From assembly GCA_944472155.2 (NCBI GenBank), contig OX235273.1, positions 32,647,204 to 32,711,203 on the forward strand: a stretch of 64,000 bases of DNA, in the 5' to 3' direction. The notes under the pieces were generated by a model. That model was not told where the DNA came from, searched no databases, and saw only the letters and a list, made by a program, of their open reading frames with translations. Source of the DNA: Trichobilharzia szidati. Taxonomy: Eukaryota; Platyhelminthes; Trematoda; Strigeidida; Schistosomatidae. How positions within the stretch are numbered: position 1 is the first letter of the stretch; each line of letters begins with the position of its first letter. Below are positions 45,930 through 57,334 of the stretch, one piece after another. The translations under genes and the position numbers were made by a program.

Positions 45930-46340
45930 GATTTTGAAGTCTGGAGTGAGGTCAACTACCACTCGTACAGAAAATACGTTGACGTCTACTGTGCAGTGGT
46001 TTCAGTTTTGTCAAGATTGAGCATCATGCAAAATGAACAATATTACACAAGTGCTGGGAGGAGTCGGTGTTATCGTTCACATCGACAAAACAGTGCTTAT
46101 AAAGAAGAAATACAATTGCCAACGTGCTAGAGCTAACAACGTTCGGATGTTGGGAATTTATGACACCCAAATTCAGAAAGAATTCCTTCAATTTATTCCA
46201 GACGTTAGTGTTGATACTCTTCTGCCTATTATTGAAAGACTTGTTTTGCCTAGCAGTACTATACACACGGATGAATAGGCAGGATATAACCGACACTCCC
46301 TATTATAATTGGGACATATTTTTATCTGATATCAGGGAAA
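45930..46340 (+). mobile_element. Merlin (IS1016-related) DNA transposon relic
   Basis: The plus strand encodes GGVGVIVHIDKTVLIKKKYN, then a stretch with MLGIYDTQIQKEF, and then VDTLLPIIERLVLPSSTIHT followed by D. This is the order of blocks of the ISXO2/IS1016-like DDE transposase domain used by Merlin elements: the VEIDE/T block with the first Asp, the gly-rich stretch, the LLPLI.R helix and the IHSD block with the second Asp. An in-frame TAG follows the second Asp by one residue, and the third catalytic residue is not visible, so the copy is dead. Upstream about 100 bp (from 45930) continue the frame weakly. Terminal inverted repeats were not identified. Merlin has been described in Schistosoma. 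Confidence 0.62.
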
Positions 46341-46842
46341 AATGCCGTGTTTAACGTTTTTTCATGCTTTGTTATGTAAATATGTGTAACATTTTGTGCA
46401 GAAATTCCTCAAATTTTCTCATTGGTCGGTTCTAGGTCACTCGTGCGTTTTCAACCCTTGGGACACTATTGTACTACTTTGCCAGGTCATGTAGTGGACC
46501 ATCGCGATTCAAATTATCATCCTATTATTCAATCATCACTCAGTCTTTCACCTTCTGAATAGGATGAAAGGCATCAAGCTAGCGCTCTGTAGTTTCACTA
46601 GTAGGTTAGGTGTTTTTGTTTTAACAAGATGAGGTTGCTGACCCCACGTACACACACACACACACGCACACGTAATTTCAATTTTTACGTATTTACTAAG
46701 ACCGGTTAGTCCATGACGTTTAGGTGTGCGTCAGTAGTCGGTCGGTAACTGAATCCCCAGAGAAAACACTTAGTAAGATATCAAAAAATAAGGCAAATTG
46801 AGGTAAAAATCAAATCAAGAGAATAATAAGAAATTTACCAAC

Positions 46843-46911
46843 CTTCATTTTCTTTTAATTGCCGTTTGGTATCTTCTTTCTCTTGTAGCAACGTCTGCCT
46901 AGCTCTTCCAT
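46843..46911 (-). CDS. Internal exon of a putative coiled-coil gene
   Basis: The minus strand has an atttaccag acceptor, 69 open nucleotides and a gttggt donor. In phase 1 it encodes GRARQTLLQEKEDT then KRQLKENE, strongly alpha-helical and highly charged. Joined to the previous micro-exon it continues the coiled coil without a break. It ends in G and can join the AA that opens the exon at 38195-38251 as a Glu codon. This is the most convincing exon of the series because of its composition. I cannot assign it to a known family from memory. Confidence 0.72.
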
Positions 46912-47099
46912 CTGGTAAATAGCAGATAATGAATGTGTAAGTATTTGTTTTATACACCTAGTAGTTTAATTACCTAATTTTATTTTAAATCATAAAATAT
47001 ATATTTTAAGCAGTTATCGTGTACTCGCATGAGCGTTTTGTTTTTCCCTCTGTTCGGACTGCTGTATTCTTACTGGCTGCATTTTCAAGGTCATTTTAT

Positions 47100-48490
47100 T
47101 GTATTATGTATATACAAAGTAAATTCACTTTTGACAATTTGAAAAAATGTGGGCATTGGGTGGTATATGATATTCATTATTATTAAAGGTTTTTGTATTT
47201 CTTAATGAATGAATGAATGAAAAACAAAACGATATTTCTATTTTTTCGGACATTTTGCTATTTAATATTGCTAATAGCTCTAGCAAGGTATAATCAAACC
47301 AGAATTTAAAAAATCTCCTCAACTTAGATATTACAACTTCATCATCGTTCCTGAGCATGAGGTTATTTGTACGTTGTCAAAGTGATCAACTGGTAAAGAT
47401 AACAAAATCAGGCGTTGGAACCTTAATGGATTTGATAAGTGTGTAAAATTTTAAAAGTAGCGTGTGTTTACACAATGAAACTGCTTATCACATTCGTGTT
47501 GATTTTTTTTCATTTCATGGGGCCGTAGGCAGTGTTGCACCCAGGTCAAATTCTGTTTCAGTTCATCATTCCAATTCAGACAATTGCGATTCCACTTGAT
47601 ATGAATTGCTTCTGATATTATTAGACGTTCTTTTGGGAATTCTGAAATGTTTCTCTTGGATCATTTCAATATTGTCAAAATCAATTCTGTGACTTGAGTC
47701 TACTATAGTGTGTAGACAGATTTATGGTTGATGATTATTCTAGCTTTTCTAGTTCAACTGGATTTCTCGGTGGTTGAACATAGTCGGCTATACAGTGTTC
47801 ATGTCTTCTCATTTTGATTTCTCTCTGGCAATGTTTGTCCCATATACATCGCGTCACATTCTAAGCAAGCATTTTATTTCAAAGACACAATTGAATAGAG
47901 AATCTTTAGGGATTTGGTCTTTTATAAAGAGAAGTTTGCTTCGGTGTGTGTATGATGTTTTGAAGAAAACGCTGATGTTGTGCTTATTGAGTACTCTACT
48001 GAAATAATCCAAAAAATTTCAGAAATCACAAAGAACGTCTCATATCATTAGAAGCACTTCGTATTAAATGGAATCCGATTTGTTTGAATAGGAATGATGG
48101 TGTAAAAAAGAATTTGACCTCGTTACAACACCCACACCACCTGTCATGAAATGACAAAATCAACACAAATGTGATAAGCAATTCCATTATGTAAACAGAC
48201 TCTACTTTTACAATTTTATACACTTATAAAATCCAACAATCTACACCTGGTTTTGTTATCCTTACGCAAGTAGCCAGTTCGACAATGCAAAAATGACCAA
48301 ATACTGATGAACGACACATAATTTTGTTATAAATAAGCTGAGATTTTGTAAATTTTGGTTTAATATTTCTACTCTGATAAAGCTATCAGCAGCAGCATTA
48401 AGTAGCGAAACATCAGTAAAAGCAGCAATATCATTTTGTTTTTGATTCATTTGCTGGGAAATACAAAAAACCTTTATTATAATAAACATT
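47100..48490. mobile_element. PLE-B fold-back copy lacking RT
   Basis: On the left (47100-47330) is the family-B terminal sequence in minus orientation, followed by 3' UTR and a GIY-YIG region (about 47,560-47,990, minus). At about 48005 the orientation flips: LRNHKERLISLEALRIKWN-type sequence and the 3' UTR follow in plus orientation (48,010-48,280), then terminal sequence again (48340-48490, plus). The result is a large imperfect inverted repeat with about 900 bp between terminal sequences. Confidence 0.72.
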
Positions 48491-48740
48491 CTAATAGTAT
48501 GTATATACAGAGCTTCTGTCTAGCGTTTTGAGTGTTTTTGCGACAATTAGAGCTCGCCTAACGACATCCAGTCTTTTATTTCCTCTGTTCATCCCGGTGG
48601 TGTTGTTTTTATTGGCGGGCGATTAGGATGAATTACCCAGCGGATTAAGTTAGTGTTCGCTCATAATACTATTTATTTTGTCAGAAAAAGACTATGTTTA
48701 ACAGATTTATTCAAAGAGAGATTAGTTTTTCAAACCTTAC

Positions 48741-48782
48741 CTCTTTCTGTTCTGATTTTGTTTTCGATTTCTGCCAAATCCC
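48741..48782 (-). CDS. 42-nt micro-exon of a putative coiled-coil gene
   Basis: The minus strand shows cattacag, then 42 open nucleotides, then gtaagg. In phase 1 it encodes DLAEIENKIRTER and leaves a G, which combines with the AT opening the exon at 46843-46911 to give GAT (Asp). The pattern of L, I, I and R/E residues is typical of a coiled-coil heptad. The exon sits just outside the end of a PLE-A copy (48.8-50.06 kb) and a PLE-B copy (47.1-48.5 kb), so the intron on each side is mostly transposon. At 42 nt it is in the size range of the micro-exons that trematodes use often, although here the neighbours are longer. Confidence 0.68.
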
Positions 48783-48799
48783 CTGTAATGTTAAGTGTG

Positions 48800-50065
48800 T
48801 ATAAGTAAATGTGTAAAACTTGGGCACTGTGGTAGTAATTAATTCCATATTAGTTTATTTATTAGATGTTTCACACAGCGAGTGAAACAGTACTATTTAC
48901 TGGGTGAAAAAGTTTCGAACAAAATTTACTGCGGTTCATAATCTTATCAGTTGTAATCACACGACTTCGAAACTTGAGTTTTATAGTTTTCTCTGTTCTC
49001 TCCTATTTGTCGTTGTAGGGGCAGTAGATATTTCCAGATATCTCGGAGAGATGTTGAATCATTCCTATTACACGTAATTGCGATTGATTCGATAAACAAA
49101 GCTTCTGTTATCAATCTCTCCATCTACTTTGCCGTTAAATCACATTTTAATACTGTCATCTTATCCCATCCTATTTCATGGTTGTGTGTAATTGCATGTA
49201 TTGAGTACTATGTCTGAACTATTCTTTAGATTTCCTATGTTATTCGGGTCAACTAATCTATATTTTTATAGGTTTTTATGCTAGGCTAGTCTGAGTGACT
49301 GTCTGACTGACTTCGTTCTACTACTACGCTCTGTGTATTTGACCTGACAGACATTCCGGCGGCGTATTAGATAAACCAAATTGTATTGTTTAACAGGCTC
49401 CACACGAACAATCCTTTATCCGAGAAAACGTATTTCCAAATCAGTTTGTGGTTTTGAATGCCAGCCACTTTTATTCCTTCCTTGTTAAGAATTCTCCGGT
49501 GTAAGGTCTCCGAGGTTCCTTCCTTGTATGGAATCACTTCAGATGATTTAGATTCCTTATTGTTGGTGTTGTCTTGTGCACATTTGACTTTCATGTCGTC
49601 ATTAATATTATTATTATCATCACTATCACTACCATCATTATTTATTTTTTTAACATTTTCCTACATACTTTGTGACTAATTCATCAGGGTAATCAATACG
49701 TTTCAAGGGTTCTCTTATATGTATCACTTCCTGTCTTAGATTTTCCTTGTTACTACTTAGTTTTTGTGCTCTGTCACTTAAACATTTCACCGATCCTATT
49801 TTTACTGACATGGGATGGGATGATCGGAAGTTCAAATGTCTGTATGAATGTATGGGCTTCCTGTAAACACTAGTGTTTGACTTCCCATCTTCGTTTCTTT
49901 TTATACTGCAATCTAAAATTGGCAGTTCCCCCTCCTGACTTTACAATTCATAAGTGAATTGAATTGCCTCAACCTTTGAGTTAGTGTGTTCAAAACATCT
50001 TTCTGTATATCGTGTGTTTTAAGTACAGTGACTTTGTCATCTACATACCTCCACCATACTTTTGG
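48800..50065 (-). mobile_element. PLE-A copy: RT C terminus, linker, GIY-YIG, terminal repeat
   Basis: On the minus strand from 50065: blocks after YVDD (HQLKG..QFTYEL-like, SQEGELPILDC), SVKIGSVKCLSDRAQKLSSN, KRIDYPDELVTKYVGK, the Asn-rich linker (KVKCAQDNTNNKESKSSE, EVIPYKEGTSETLHRRILNK), the GIY-YIG region (49,130-49,400) and the terminal sequence (48810-49010). It provides the empty-site reference for the SINE and RTE insertions in the copy at 32-34 kb. Confidence 0.78.
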
Positions 50066-50584
50066 GGTGGGGGTGAACGTTTCAATCGCTATACTAAGTG
50101 TATAAGTGAATAGATATTATATATATGATAAACTAACGGTTGCGTTTGACTGCTATTCTTTTAGGTTGTATTCAAATACGCAAGATTATGAGTAAACTGT
50201 TTCGATGCAATATCTTGATTCCTGTAAATTTTCTCACATTACATTTAGATGTCTTGACTACTTCCCATAGGCTTTTATTTTCCTGTTATATGATTTTTTC
50301 CCATACCATTTTAAGACGTTATTCAAGTTCTAGTAGAGGACCTGGAGGGTAAAATCATTTCAAAGTCTCCTCAGTGTCATCCATTCTGTTCAAATTCAAA
50401 AGAGAAAAAGGCTGTATTTTATTTTATGTGCTATAGAGCTTTTGCGGACATGGGATTGTTTCTGTTTACAGGGTGATGTCACTATTCTTATATTCACTCT
50501 TCTCTCTCTTTCTAAGAGTAGAAGCCAACTGATTCACAGACAGCAATGTTTTCGAGTTTGTTTTGATATTAAAAGTTAGTCATC
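50066..50584. other. Unassigned AT-rich sequence
   Basis: No gene or recognised repeat. Confidence 0.5.
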
Positions 50585-50755
50585 CGCGATAAGAAGACTC
50601 CAGAAGATGATAATTTAATTATACTGTCACACAAACTCGAAGATCAACAAGCGAAAAGCAAAAAGTTGGCGGAGTGAGCAGACACAGATGACAGGACCCC
50701 CAGGTGAATACAAAGAAGACGCTTGGCCGATTAAGATTATCAGCCACCCTTGAAA
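50585..50755 (+). mobile_element. Short RTE fragment
   Basis: The plus strand shows VIRDKKTPEDDNLIILSHKL then EDQQAKSKKLAE, the region around the catalytic block of the RTE (with A-D-D-N-L changed), followed by KTLGRLRLSA. It ends next to the oppositely oriented copy at 50787-52075. Confidence 0.5.
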
Positions 50756-50786
50756 ACAACAATGCTAATCACTGGCAACAATCGCT

Positions 50787-52075
50787 TTATTATAATTATC
50801 ATTGTTCCCTTGGGTTCCTAGTGGAACATAGGGATTCAACTGCACGCCTCCACTTGCTTCTGTCTTCTGCTGTACGTTTCACTTGCGTCCATGTTAGTCC
50901 ACACTGTTTCAACTCCTCTTCACACGATCTCCTCAATGTCACCATTGGACGTCCAACTCACCGCTTCCCCTTCGGCTTCCACTCGAGCACTGGCCTCACG
51001 CGCGATGTCACCCAACGGCCTCATCAGCGAGTGTCCAACCCATCTCCAATTTCTCCCGCATATTTCTTGGGCGATTGTTTCCTGTTTTGTTTGTTCCCAT
51101 AGGTTCTTGTTGGTGATTCTTTCCGGCCATCTATCTGATCTTGAGTATAGAACGAAGACAGTTGTTGATAAAGGTCCGCAACCTGTTGGAAATATTCTTG
51201 GTGACCCGCCAAGTTTCTGATCCATATAGAAGAACTGACTGACTTGACGTTTGTATTGAAAATCCGAATTTTGTTGTTGATGCAGAGGAGTGACGAAGGT
51301 GTCCAGATTGCTTTCAGTTTGATGAATGTGTGTTTCTCGCCTTCTCGATTCTCGATTTGACATCCTCGTCCGTTCCTCCTGCCTGTAGTTGAGACAATGC
51401 TCCCTAGATAAGTGAAAGAAGTAACCTCTTTCAAATCCCTCCCGTTGATGGTGATTGGCACTGGATGTTCCTGCTGCTGCTGTTGTTGTTGTTGGTTGGT
51501 TATTTTCATAACCTCCGTCTTGTCTATGTTCATCTGGAGTCCTGTCTTTGTTGCTTCTTCGATTAGTTTGTCGGTTTTCGCTTCTAAATCTTCGATTTTG
51601 TGTGACATCAAACATAAATCACCCGCGAAATCCAGGTCTTCTAGGTTGTTCACGTCGGTCCAGGATATCCCTGTCTTCTCGTTTCCCACTGTCTGACGCA
51701 TAATCTAGTCCTCCACAATTAGGAATATCACTGGTGATAATAAGCAGCCTTGTCTCACTCCTGTGTTTACTCCAAACGCCTCGGTGAGTTTTCCGTTGTG
51801 GATCACTTGACATGTGCCATTGACGTACAGCCGTTGAATAAGGTTGATGAATATTTGGGGTACGCCGTAGTACTCGAGTTGTTTCCAAATTACTGCGCGG
51901 TCAACGCTGTCGAAGGCCTTCTCAAAGTCTATAAATTTGAGGTGGAGATTTGATTGCCACTACATGCTTTGTTCGATGATAATGCGTAGAGTCGCAATTT
52001 GGTCAGAACATGATTTGCCTTTCCTGAATCCAGCTTGTTCTGGTCGGAGTTCTGTATACAGTGCGTCCTTTAACA
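50787..52075 (-). mobile_element. Long RTE copy (RT to 3' end), defective lineage
   Basis: On the minus strand it carries LRPEQAGFRKGKSCSDQ, an intact RT block A (FIDFEKAFDSVD), YYGVPQIFINLIQRLY, TGVRQGCLLSPVIFLIVED, then a TAG (51705-51707), LEDLDFAGDLCLMSH in which the catalytic FADD is FAGD (51621-51623), a run of seven Gln, ITINGRDLKEVTSFTYLGS, and blocks to the C terminus. The 3' end has a TTATAAT-type tail at 50787-50803. Two ORFs of about 225-231 codons remain because of frameshifts. The TAG and the Gly are shared with the copy at 57.5 kb. Confidence 0.84.
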
Positions 52076-52225
52076 ATCGCTTTAAACGAGAGAAATTCAA
52101 AAGAGGTCACTTCCTGAACCCGTTGAGGAACTGTTGTTTAAAGTTCAGAATCGGAAAGCCGAGACACACAGCTTCATCATTCTAAGATCAGTTTGGAAAT
52201 TTTCCCCACTCCACATCACGAAGAG
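52075..52225 (+). mobile_element. Short RTE fragment ending in (CAGT)n
   Basis: The plus strand resembles the region EKFKRGHFLNPLRNCCL / FRIGKPRHTASSF and then LRSVWKFSPLHITKR of the RTE and then passes into a CAGT-type microsatellite. It is a head-to-head neighbour of the copy at 50787-52075. Confidence 0.5.
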
Positions 52226-52254
52226 GTCAGTCAGTGAGTCAGTCAGTCAGTCAG

Positions 52255-52844
52255 TGGTTCCATTTAGTTGCATTTGCAATAATCTATTATAAAGATTGAT
52301 TTGCTGGTTGGCCAGATGGAATCAGTATTAAGGAATATATCAGTACAAACCGACCAATCGTGGACCTATTGCTCGACAAATATGGAAAGAGGAGAATGGG
52401 TTTATATTTAGGGCACAGGTTATTCAGGAGACCATGGAATTACAACATTACGCATCAGGCGATTGGCAGATTGGCACTGACTGTGGAACAAGAAGTGAGT
52501 CGTCCACGAGTGACAAGGCGAAATTCAATGACTAGTGGCAAATTTGTGGCTAGGTGAGGAGTAGTTGGTAAAATGGAAATATAACCAGTACGTTTAAGGC
52601 ATTTAATTTTTTTATCAAAAAACATCCCAGTAAATTATTCATTCGTGCAACGTCTTACATTGATAATCTTCAATAATTTCAACATAATCAAGGATTTCAT
52701 CTTCAGAGGATATAACTGTAAGAAATTTTAAAAAAAACCGTCATGAAATCACATTTTTAGACCTGTCGACTCTTTAGGCTTGTCTTATTGTCAAGCATAA
52801 GTCACATCCTGTCATTAAGTGAGAGCATATGAAAATTATTATTA
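52255..52844. other. Unassigned sequence
   Basis: No gene or recognised repeat; ORFs are short. Confidence 0.5.
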
Positions 52845-53095
52845 TTATAGTTTACTTTGTCCTCTCCTTTTTGTCCCTGGGGTAGTAGAATTTTCCACTG
52901 TCTGGAAGGACAGATGTTGACTCATTCCTAATACATGTATTTGCAATTGATTCGATAAACAAAGCTTCTGTTGTCAATCTCTTCCTTCACCCTGCTAGTA
53001 CATTATATTTTATAACTTTCATCCTATCCCATCCTATTGTATGGTTGTGTGAAACTGTGTGTAGTGCTAAAGCTGAACTATTCTCTAGATGCACT
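52845..53095 (-). mobile_element. PLE-A fragment (GIY-YIG 3' part)
   Basis: Same block order as 10420-10620 in the same orientation, including cgataaacaaagcttctgtt at 52950-52975. It is truncated at the ...AALALHTVSHNHTIGWDRMK region at about 53095. Confidence 0.66.
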
Positions 53096-53724
53096 CTTAG
53101 ACTTCGATAAGCCGGTATTAAGAGTGGCAAATAGGGAGGTAAGCAATCTAGCCCAGGAAAAATAGAAAAATGTCTAGAAAACCCTAATGCTACTGGAAAT
53201 TCTAAGCTTAAGATTGAAGCCGTATCTTCCGTTCGGAACGTAAACCACATAATAACCGTAATAGTATTTATAATTATAGGTAACATCGGAATAATATATA
53301 TGACACACACATTTATTATGATCATACCTGCTGTTGTAGGTTTTACTTTATTCCAGGCCGCATCTGTGAGTAGAATTCAAAATGAATGTTATTTTTTTCA
53401 AAAACATTAAGTGAATATAGTAACTCTTTTTGTGTACAAAATGCTACACCCCTCAAATCAATTGAAGTGAGATTCGGTTAATTGTGTTTCAGTAGTCGTG
53501 CAACGGATTTGATACCTAGCTAACACACTTGAAAACTCCTCACTTAGTCGATAATAGGTCAAGTAAATAAGGTAAGTTAGGCGTGTAGTTGACAACCTCA
53601 CCAAATAGAAACCAACGGCACCACGACTACTGAAACATTTCTGTGTTTCACTTGGAAAGCAGTAGTATCTCGGATGCATATTCCCTCCAGTTTTGAAGCT
53701 CATTAGCTGAATTTACCTGTATGT
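53096..53724. other. Unassigned sequence
   Basis: Contains, on the plus strand, a 9-nt segment between a good acceptor and gtgagt near 53359; this shows how often chance micro-exon patterns occur here. It also has an inverted repeat of tgtttcagtagtcgtg (53486) and cacgactactgaaac (53621). Confidence 0.4.
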
Positions 53725-53830
53725 CGAGTGATGGTGCTCTCCCTGGGACTCGACTTCTGAAAACGCCGAAAGCACTAACTCCATACTAAACCACTTGGCC
53801 AATAGAGTCACATCATACCAATAGGCATCA
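53725..53830 (-). repeat. tRNA-like SINE, third family
   Basis: Minus strand: GGCCAAGTGGTTTAGTATGG (A box) and AAGTCGAGTCCCAG (B box) at tRNA-like spacing. Confidence 0.45.
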
Positions 53831-54004
53831 GATTTTCTTTGTATTTCCAAATGACTACTTATATATATTGACCCACATACTCCACCGTCTTTATTGCCAT
53901 ATCCGCTCCTACTAAAGATGACTGGAATTTACCGGTTAATCAACTGGAATTACAGAATAACTTCACCAGATAACTGGTATTCAATCGAAAAAAGGTAATG
54001 CTTC

Positions 54005-54190
54005 GGTGGTTCAGCAGTACAACTCTCTTCGACCCAGCCTCACTTAGTCCGAGTATCGATTCTCAGTCAATGTACTCCAAAAACTTGCCAAGCCGGTAGT
54101 AAGGATGGTTAAAGGGAAGTTTGAAAATATAAACCACTGCTACCGGAACTTCAAAGCTCTCACTTGAAGCCATATGTTCCACAGAGAACG
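54005..54190 (+). repeat. tRNA-like SINE, possibly third family
   Basis: Plus strand: tcggtggttcagcagtacaa (A box) and gagtatcgattctc (B box), with a tail running toward 54190 (ttgaagccatatgttccaca). Confidence 0.4.
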
Positions 54191-54214
54191 TAAAGGAGTA
54201 AAATAAATGAAAGA

Positions 54215-54500
54215 AAGTAAATAATAACCCTTTTCTGGGAATTATCGGCAGTAAACACATCCAACCCCAGGGTTCGAACCCAGGACCTTCCATTTACAAG
54301 GCAAGCTGGTAGACTATTCAGCCACCGGGACCCGACTCCTCAATTCTAACTTCCACCAATTCGTGATTTAGCGCGACCCCAACCAATGTCGTCGGTGAGA
54401 CATCCATCCTCACACTTGACTGGTTGGACCTCACTGGTTAGGACTTCGCACTAGAACTCAAAGAAACTCTGCTCTGTGGCAAGTCACTAGAGAAATTCAC
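54215..54500 (-). repeat. Hammerhead SINE, truncated inside the ribozyme
   Basis: The minus strand has body, A box, an anticodon-like string, the GGTTCGAACCC B box and the start of the ribozyme (CTGCCGATAATTCCC), then stops at about 54230 with the GAAAC half missing. Confidence 0.7.
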
Positions 54501-55149
54501 ATTCGTTAAAGTAAACGTAGTTGAGGATTAAAACAAACGATTGTTTAATCAAATATTTGGAAGGGATTACAAGCTGAGTTACTAGGATAAGGAAAGAGTG
54601 ATCAGTGAACACATAATATCAGGTTTAATATTTGATAGCGATCATCGCTTCAGTAAATTTAAAGAGACCCAAGTTTAACTGTCCATTTGATAGTGTCTAC
54701 CTCATGATATATGCTAACAAAGCACTTGTTCAAAGCACTTGTTCCATTGAGACGTAAATTGTTTGGTACATGTTCAGAGAATCTGAGATATACCCTTTTT
54801 TTCTGTTCTCCCTCCCTATTAATATATGTAAAATATATATATATATATAAAATATTTTATCAGAAAAAAACATTTACTGTTGGCATTCCCCGAGTTTAGA
54901 CTTTCGTGAACTGCTAACTCTAGTAGGTTGTTTGTTTCAGCTTGACAAAAGAATATAGAAATAAAAATTAAAATATTTATTGAAATTGAATACAATTCAA
55001 GTGCCAACACTGGCATAAGAATGGAAGTAGGACACTATGTTGATAGAGTATCATTCTGTTAGGAAGAAAATTTATTTCGATAAAGTCTGACCGTTTTAGA
55101 TATATATATCAGAATATTTACAATTTATCACTGCTCATCTTCAAATCAG
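54501..55149. other. Unassigned AT-rich sequence
   Basis: TA-rich with a TA microsatellite; no gene or repeat family recognised. Confidence 0.5.
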
Positions 55150-55530
55150 GTTAGTGAAAGTAATGAGAAAGAATATAAGGCATCTATACTGGTAGTTTTT
55201 TTACCCTATAAGACAGGGACATCTGAGACCCCACGTAGTAGGATTCTTAACAAAGCAGGAGTTACAGTGGCATTTAAACCTACAAATCCACTGAGGTAGG
55301 ACAAGCTTTGCAGGCCAAATGACACCCCCGACTCAATTAGACAAAGTAATTTAAATTTACAAAACACCTTGCAATGACTATAGCTTAAGTCAACAACTAC
55401 ATAGGTGACTCAGAATAGCAGATTGGAGGTAGTCAGATTGTCAGAACATAAGAATTTAGCTAAGGTTAGACTGACTAACTTCGAGAAGATAAGTAATCTA
55501 GAAAAATACTCAGCAATATCATACTTTTCA
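55150..55530 (+). mobile_element. PLE-A fragment (linker and GIY-YIG)
   Basis: The plus strand has RTSETPRSRILNKAGVTVAF, a frameshifted C-x-x-C region, then a block RLSEHKNLAKVRLTNFEKIS and NLEKYSAI. It ends next to the exon at 55606-55668. Confidence 0.64.
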
Positions 55531-55605
55531 GGGGTACTAGTTTCATTAACTAATAGCGTGTCATATACTTTCATAATATATATACTGAATATATATAAGG
55601 CTTAC

Positions 55606-55668
55606 CTTTCTGTTTGTGATATTCCTGTTCTAGTTTTCTGAATTCTGATCGTATATCATTCACATTTT
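55606..55668 (-). CDS. Internal exon of a putative coiled-coil gene
   Basis: A 63-nt open exon lies between a tgtag acceptor and a gtaagc donor on the minus strand. In phase 1 it reads NVNDIRSEFRKL then EQEYHKQK, rich in charged residues with hydrophobics at roughly heptad spacing, as in a coiled coil. It ends in G, and the next exon (48741-48782) begins GG, giving a Gly codon at the join. The surrounding intron holds a decayed PLE-A fragment on its right side. Function unknown; the sequence has no catalytic or binding motif that I can name. The good splice sites, heptad character and shared 1-1 phase make it one of the better exons of the series. Confidence 0.68.
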
Positions 55669-55779
55669 CTACATGAACGAATAAAAGTGAAAGTGGTTTC
55701 AATATTATTTTGAAAAAAAAACAAGCTGAAAAGAATTGCTTCATAAACGAATCTATCTATCTTTGCATGAATTGATTTT

Positions 55780-55915
55780 ACGAGTTTGACCACGAATTGA
55801 GAGAACCATTGAAACCAGCACTGGAGCACTGAACAGCCAGCTGTTTCATCCTGGTTTGGGAATCATCAGCAGTACGCACGCATTGTCGGGGTATCAATCC
55901 ATGGTCAAACTCGTA
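55780..55915 (-). repeat. Hammerhead SINE 3' half with intact core
   Basis: Minus strand: CTGATGATTCCCAAACCAG then GATGAAAC at 55842-55868, with both conserved blocks present, then the tail. The tRNA-like part is missing; a plus-strand SINE unit follows directly, giving a head-to-head arrangement. Confidence 0.74.
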
Positions 55916-55917
55916 AA

Positions 55918-56317
55918 AACAAATCTAATCCTTACAGACCAAACTCTTGAAATTTAGTCTGATGCTCGTTAGTGACTGGTTACAAGACGTAGTTTCCTGG
56001 ACTTCTAGTGCGAAGTCGTGACCAATGACGTCCATTTAGTCAAGTGTGAGGATGGATGTTCCACGGATGGCATAGGTTGGTGGTCACGCTTAATGCGCCA
56101 TGAATTGGTAGAAGTTAGAATTCATGGTATGGCCATTGAGGAGTCGAGTCCCAGTGGGCTCGCCTTGTCACCGGAAGGTCCTGTGTTCAAAACCCAGTAG
56201 ATGCGTATTTCTGATGATTCCCAAACCTTGATACAACAACTGGCCAGTACTCCCTCGTGGTTTTCATTGGATCTCTAATCGAGATCAATCCTTGGTCAAA
56301 CTCTTGAGAAGAAGAAA
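55918..56317 (+). repeat. Hammerhead SINE monomer followed by the start of a second monomer
   Basis: It begins aaatctaatccttacagacc, runs through body, tRNA-like head (56120-56200), a mutated ribozyme (56212-56240; GATGAAAC has become GATACAAC) and tail. At 56315 the start sequence (aaatctaatccttacaaacc) appears again, so a second unit begins in tandem and is cut off at about 56345. The unit length is about 400 bp. Confidence 0.8.
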
Positions 56318-56389
56318 TCTAATCCTTACAAACCGAACTCATGGTAACAAAAATGACAAAATGAGTACATAATCGAAGTTTGAGCACGG

Positions 56390-56525
56390 AGAGATATAAG
56401 TTAGCCAACCACTGGAATTCAGAGAGTATTGGCCTGCTGATTCATTCCACTAGTTAAGAACTCATTGCCAGTATGCATTCCCTGGGGATTGAACCAAGGA
56501 CTTTCCAACTTAAAGGTCAACCCAT
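56390..56525 (-). repeat. Decayed hammerhead SINE fragment
   Basis: Complement of ggggattgaaccaaggacttt (B box) and a weak ribozyme region near 56440-56475. Confidence 0.52.
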
Positions 56526-56990
56526 CTCCATTTCCTTCTACATATCTATCACGTTATAGGTTCTAGGGTGTTTCGTTTCTAGACCTACTTGTTTTCTTTC
56601 GTTCTTGCTCGCTGTCTCCTCTTTATTATGGAGCTGACGAAGGCAGATGTTGATTGAAGTCTGATAGCCGCCTGAAATGCTTTTCGTGGCGGACGCCAAA
56701 TCTCTGAATCACCTAAAAGCATCGACTGACTTGACACTGGTGTTTAAAATCTCAATCAGATTCTTTTTGCCGATTGCGGTAGAATTCCTCACTGATTCTG
56801 GAGTATTGATTGTTTGGTTTGCCTCTTCTATGCCGTCTGCATTTGAAACCATTCTACCCAGATAAATGGACGAATCGATTTCATCCGAATTTTTCCCATC
56901 GACAGTGATTGGTGCTTTTTGTTTTTGCTTAGTTAGTTAGCTATATTCATCACTTCTGTCTTCTCTCTGTTCAACAGTACCATCCATCGA
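56520..56990 (-). mobile_element. RTE fragment
   Basis: On the minus strand the blocks QKAPITVDGKNSDEIDSSIY, EAKQTINTPESVRNST and KRISLRF/SVDAF, then WRPPRKAFQAAIRLQST are equivalents of the VPITING...YLGS, TDEDV...RKA and ETW-FQQ blocks. It ends abruptly both ways. Confidence 0.6.
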
Positions 56991-57334
56991 ATCCAGAAGG
57001 ATATTCAGGTTACCCAAGAGTGAACTAAATGAATATTTAGCCACTGGTGATTTATCCAATGTCTTATGAATGCTGATGAGGAGTCCTTAACTGAGACAGA
57101 ATGGCTTCATTGTGTTTATTGATTCTAAAATTAACATTTCTTCGTATTGCAACCTAGAAATAATGAAATGTCTGTAAGCCGACACTTAAAACTTAATTTT
57201 CCATAAATTTAAAACAGAATCTACTAATTTACGAAAAGTGTATTTGCCTTTCTTTGATTTCCATTGGACACTAACTAGTGTTATATGCTAGTAGTTAGTA
57301 TCCAATCCAAAGTATTTAACGCAATCCTTTCAGG

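Noticed and set aside
46648..46670. ACAC-rich run as a possible regulatory site
   Set aside because: Plain CA microsatellite.
53359..53367. 9-nt plus-strand segment between attccag and gtgagt
   Set aside because: No partner exon on the plus strand; kept as an example of chance micro-exon signals.
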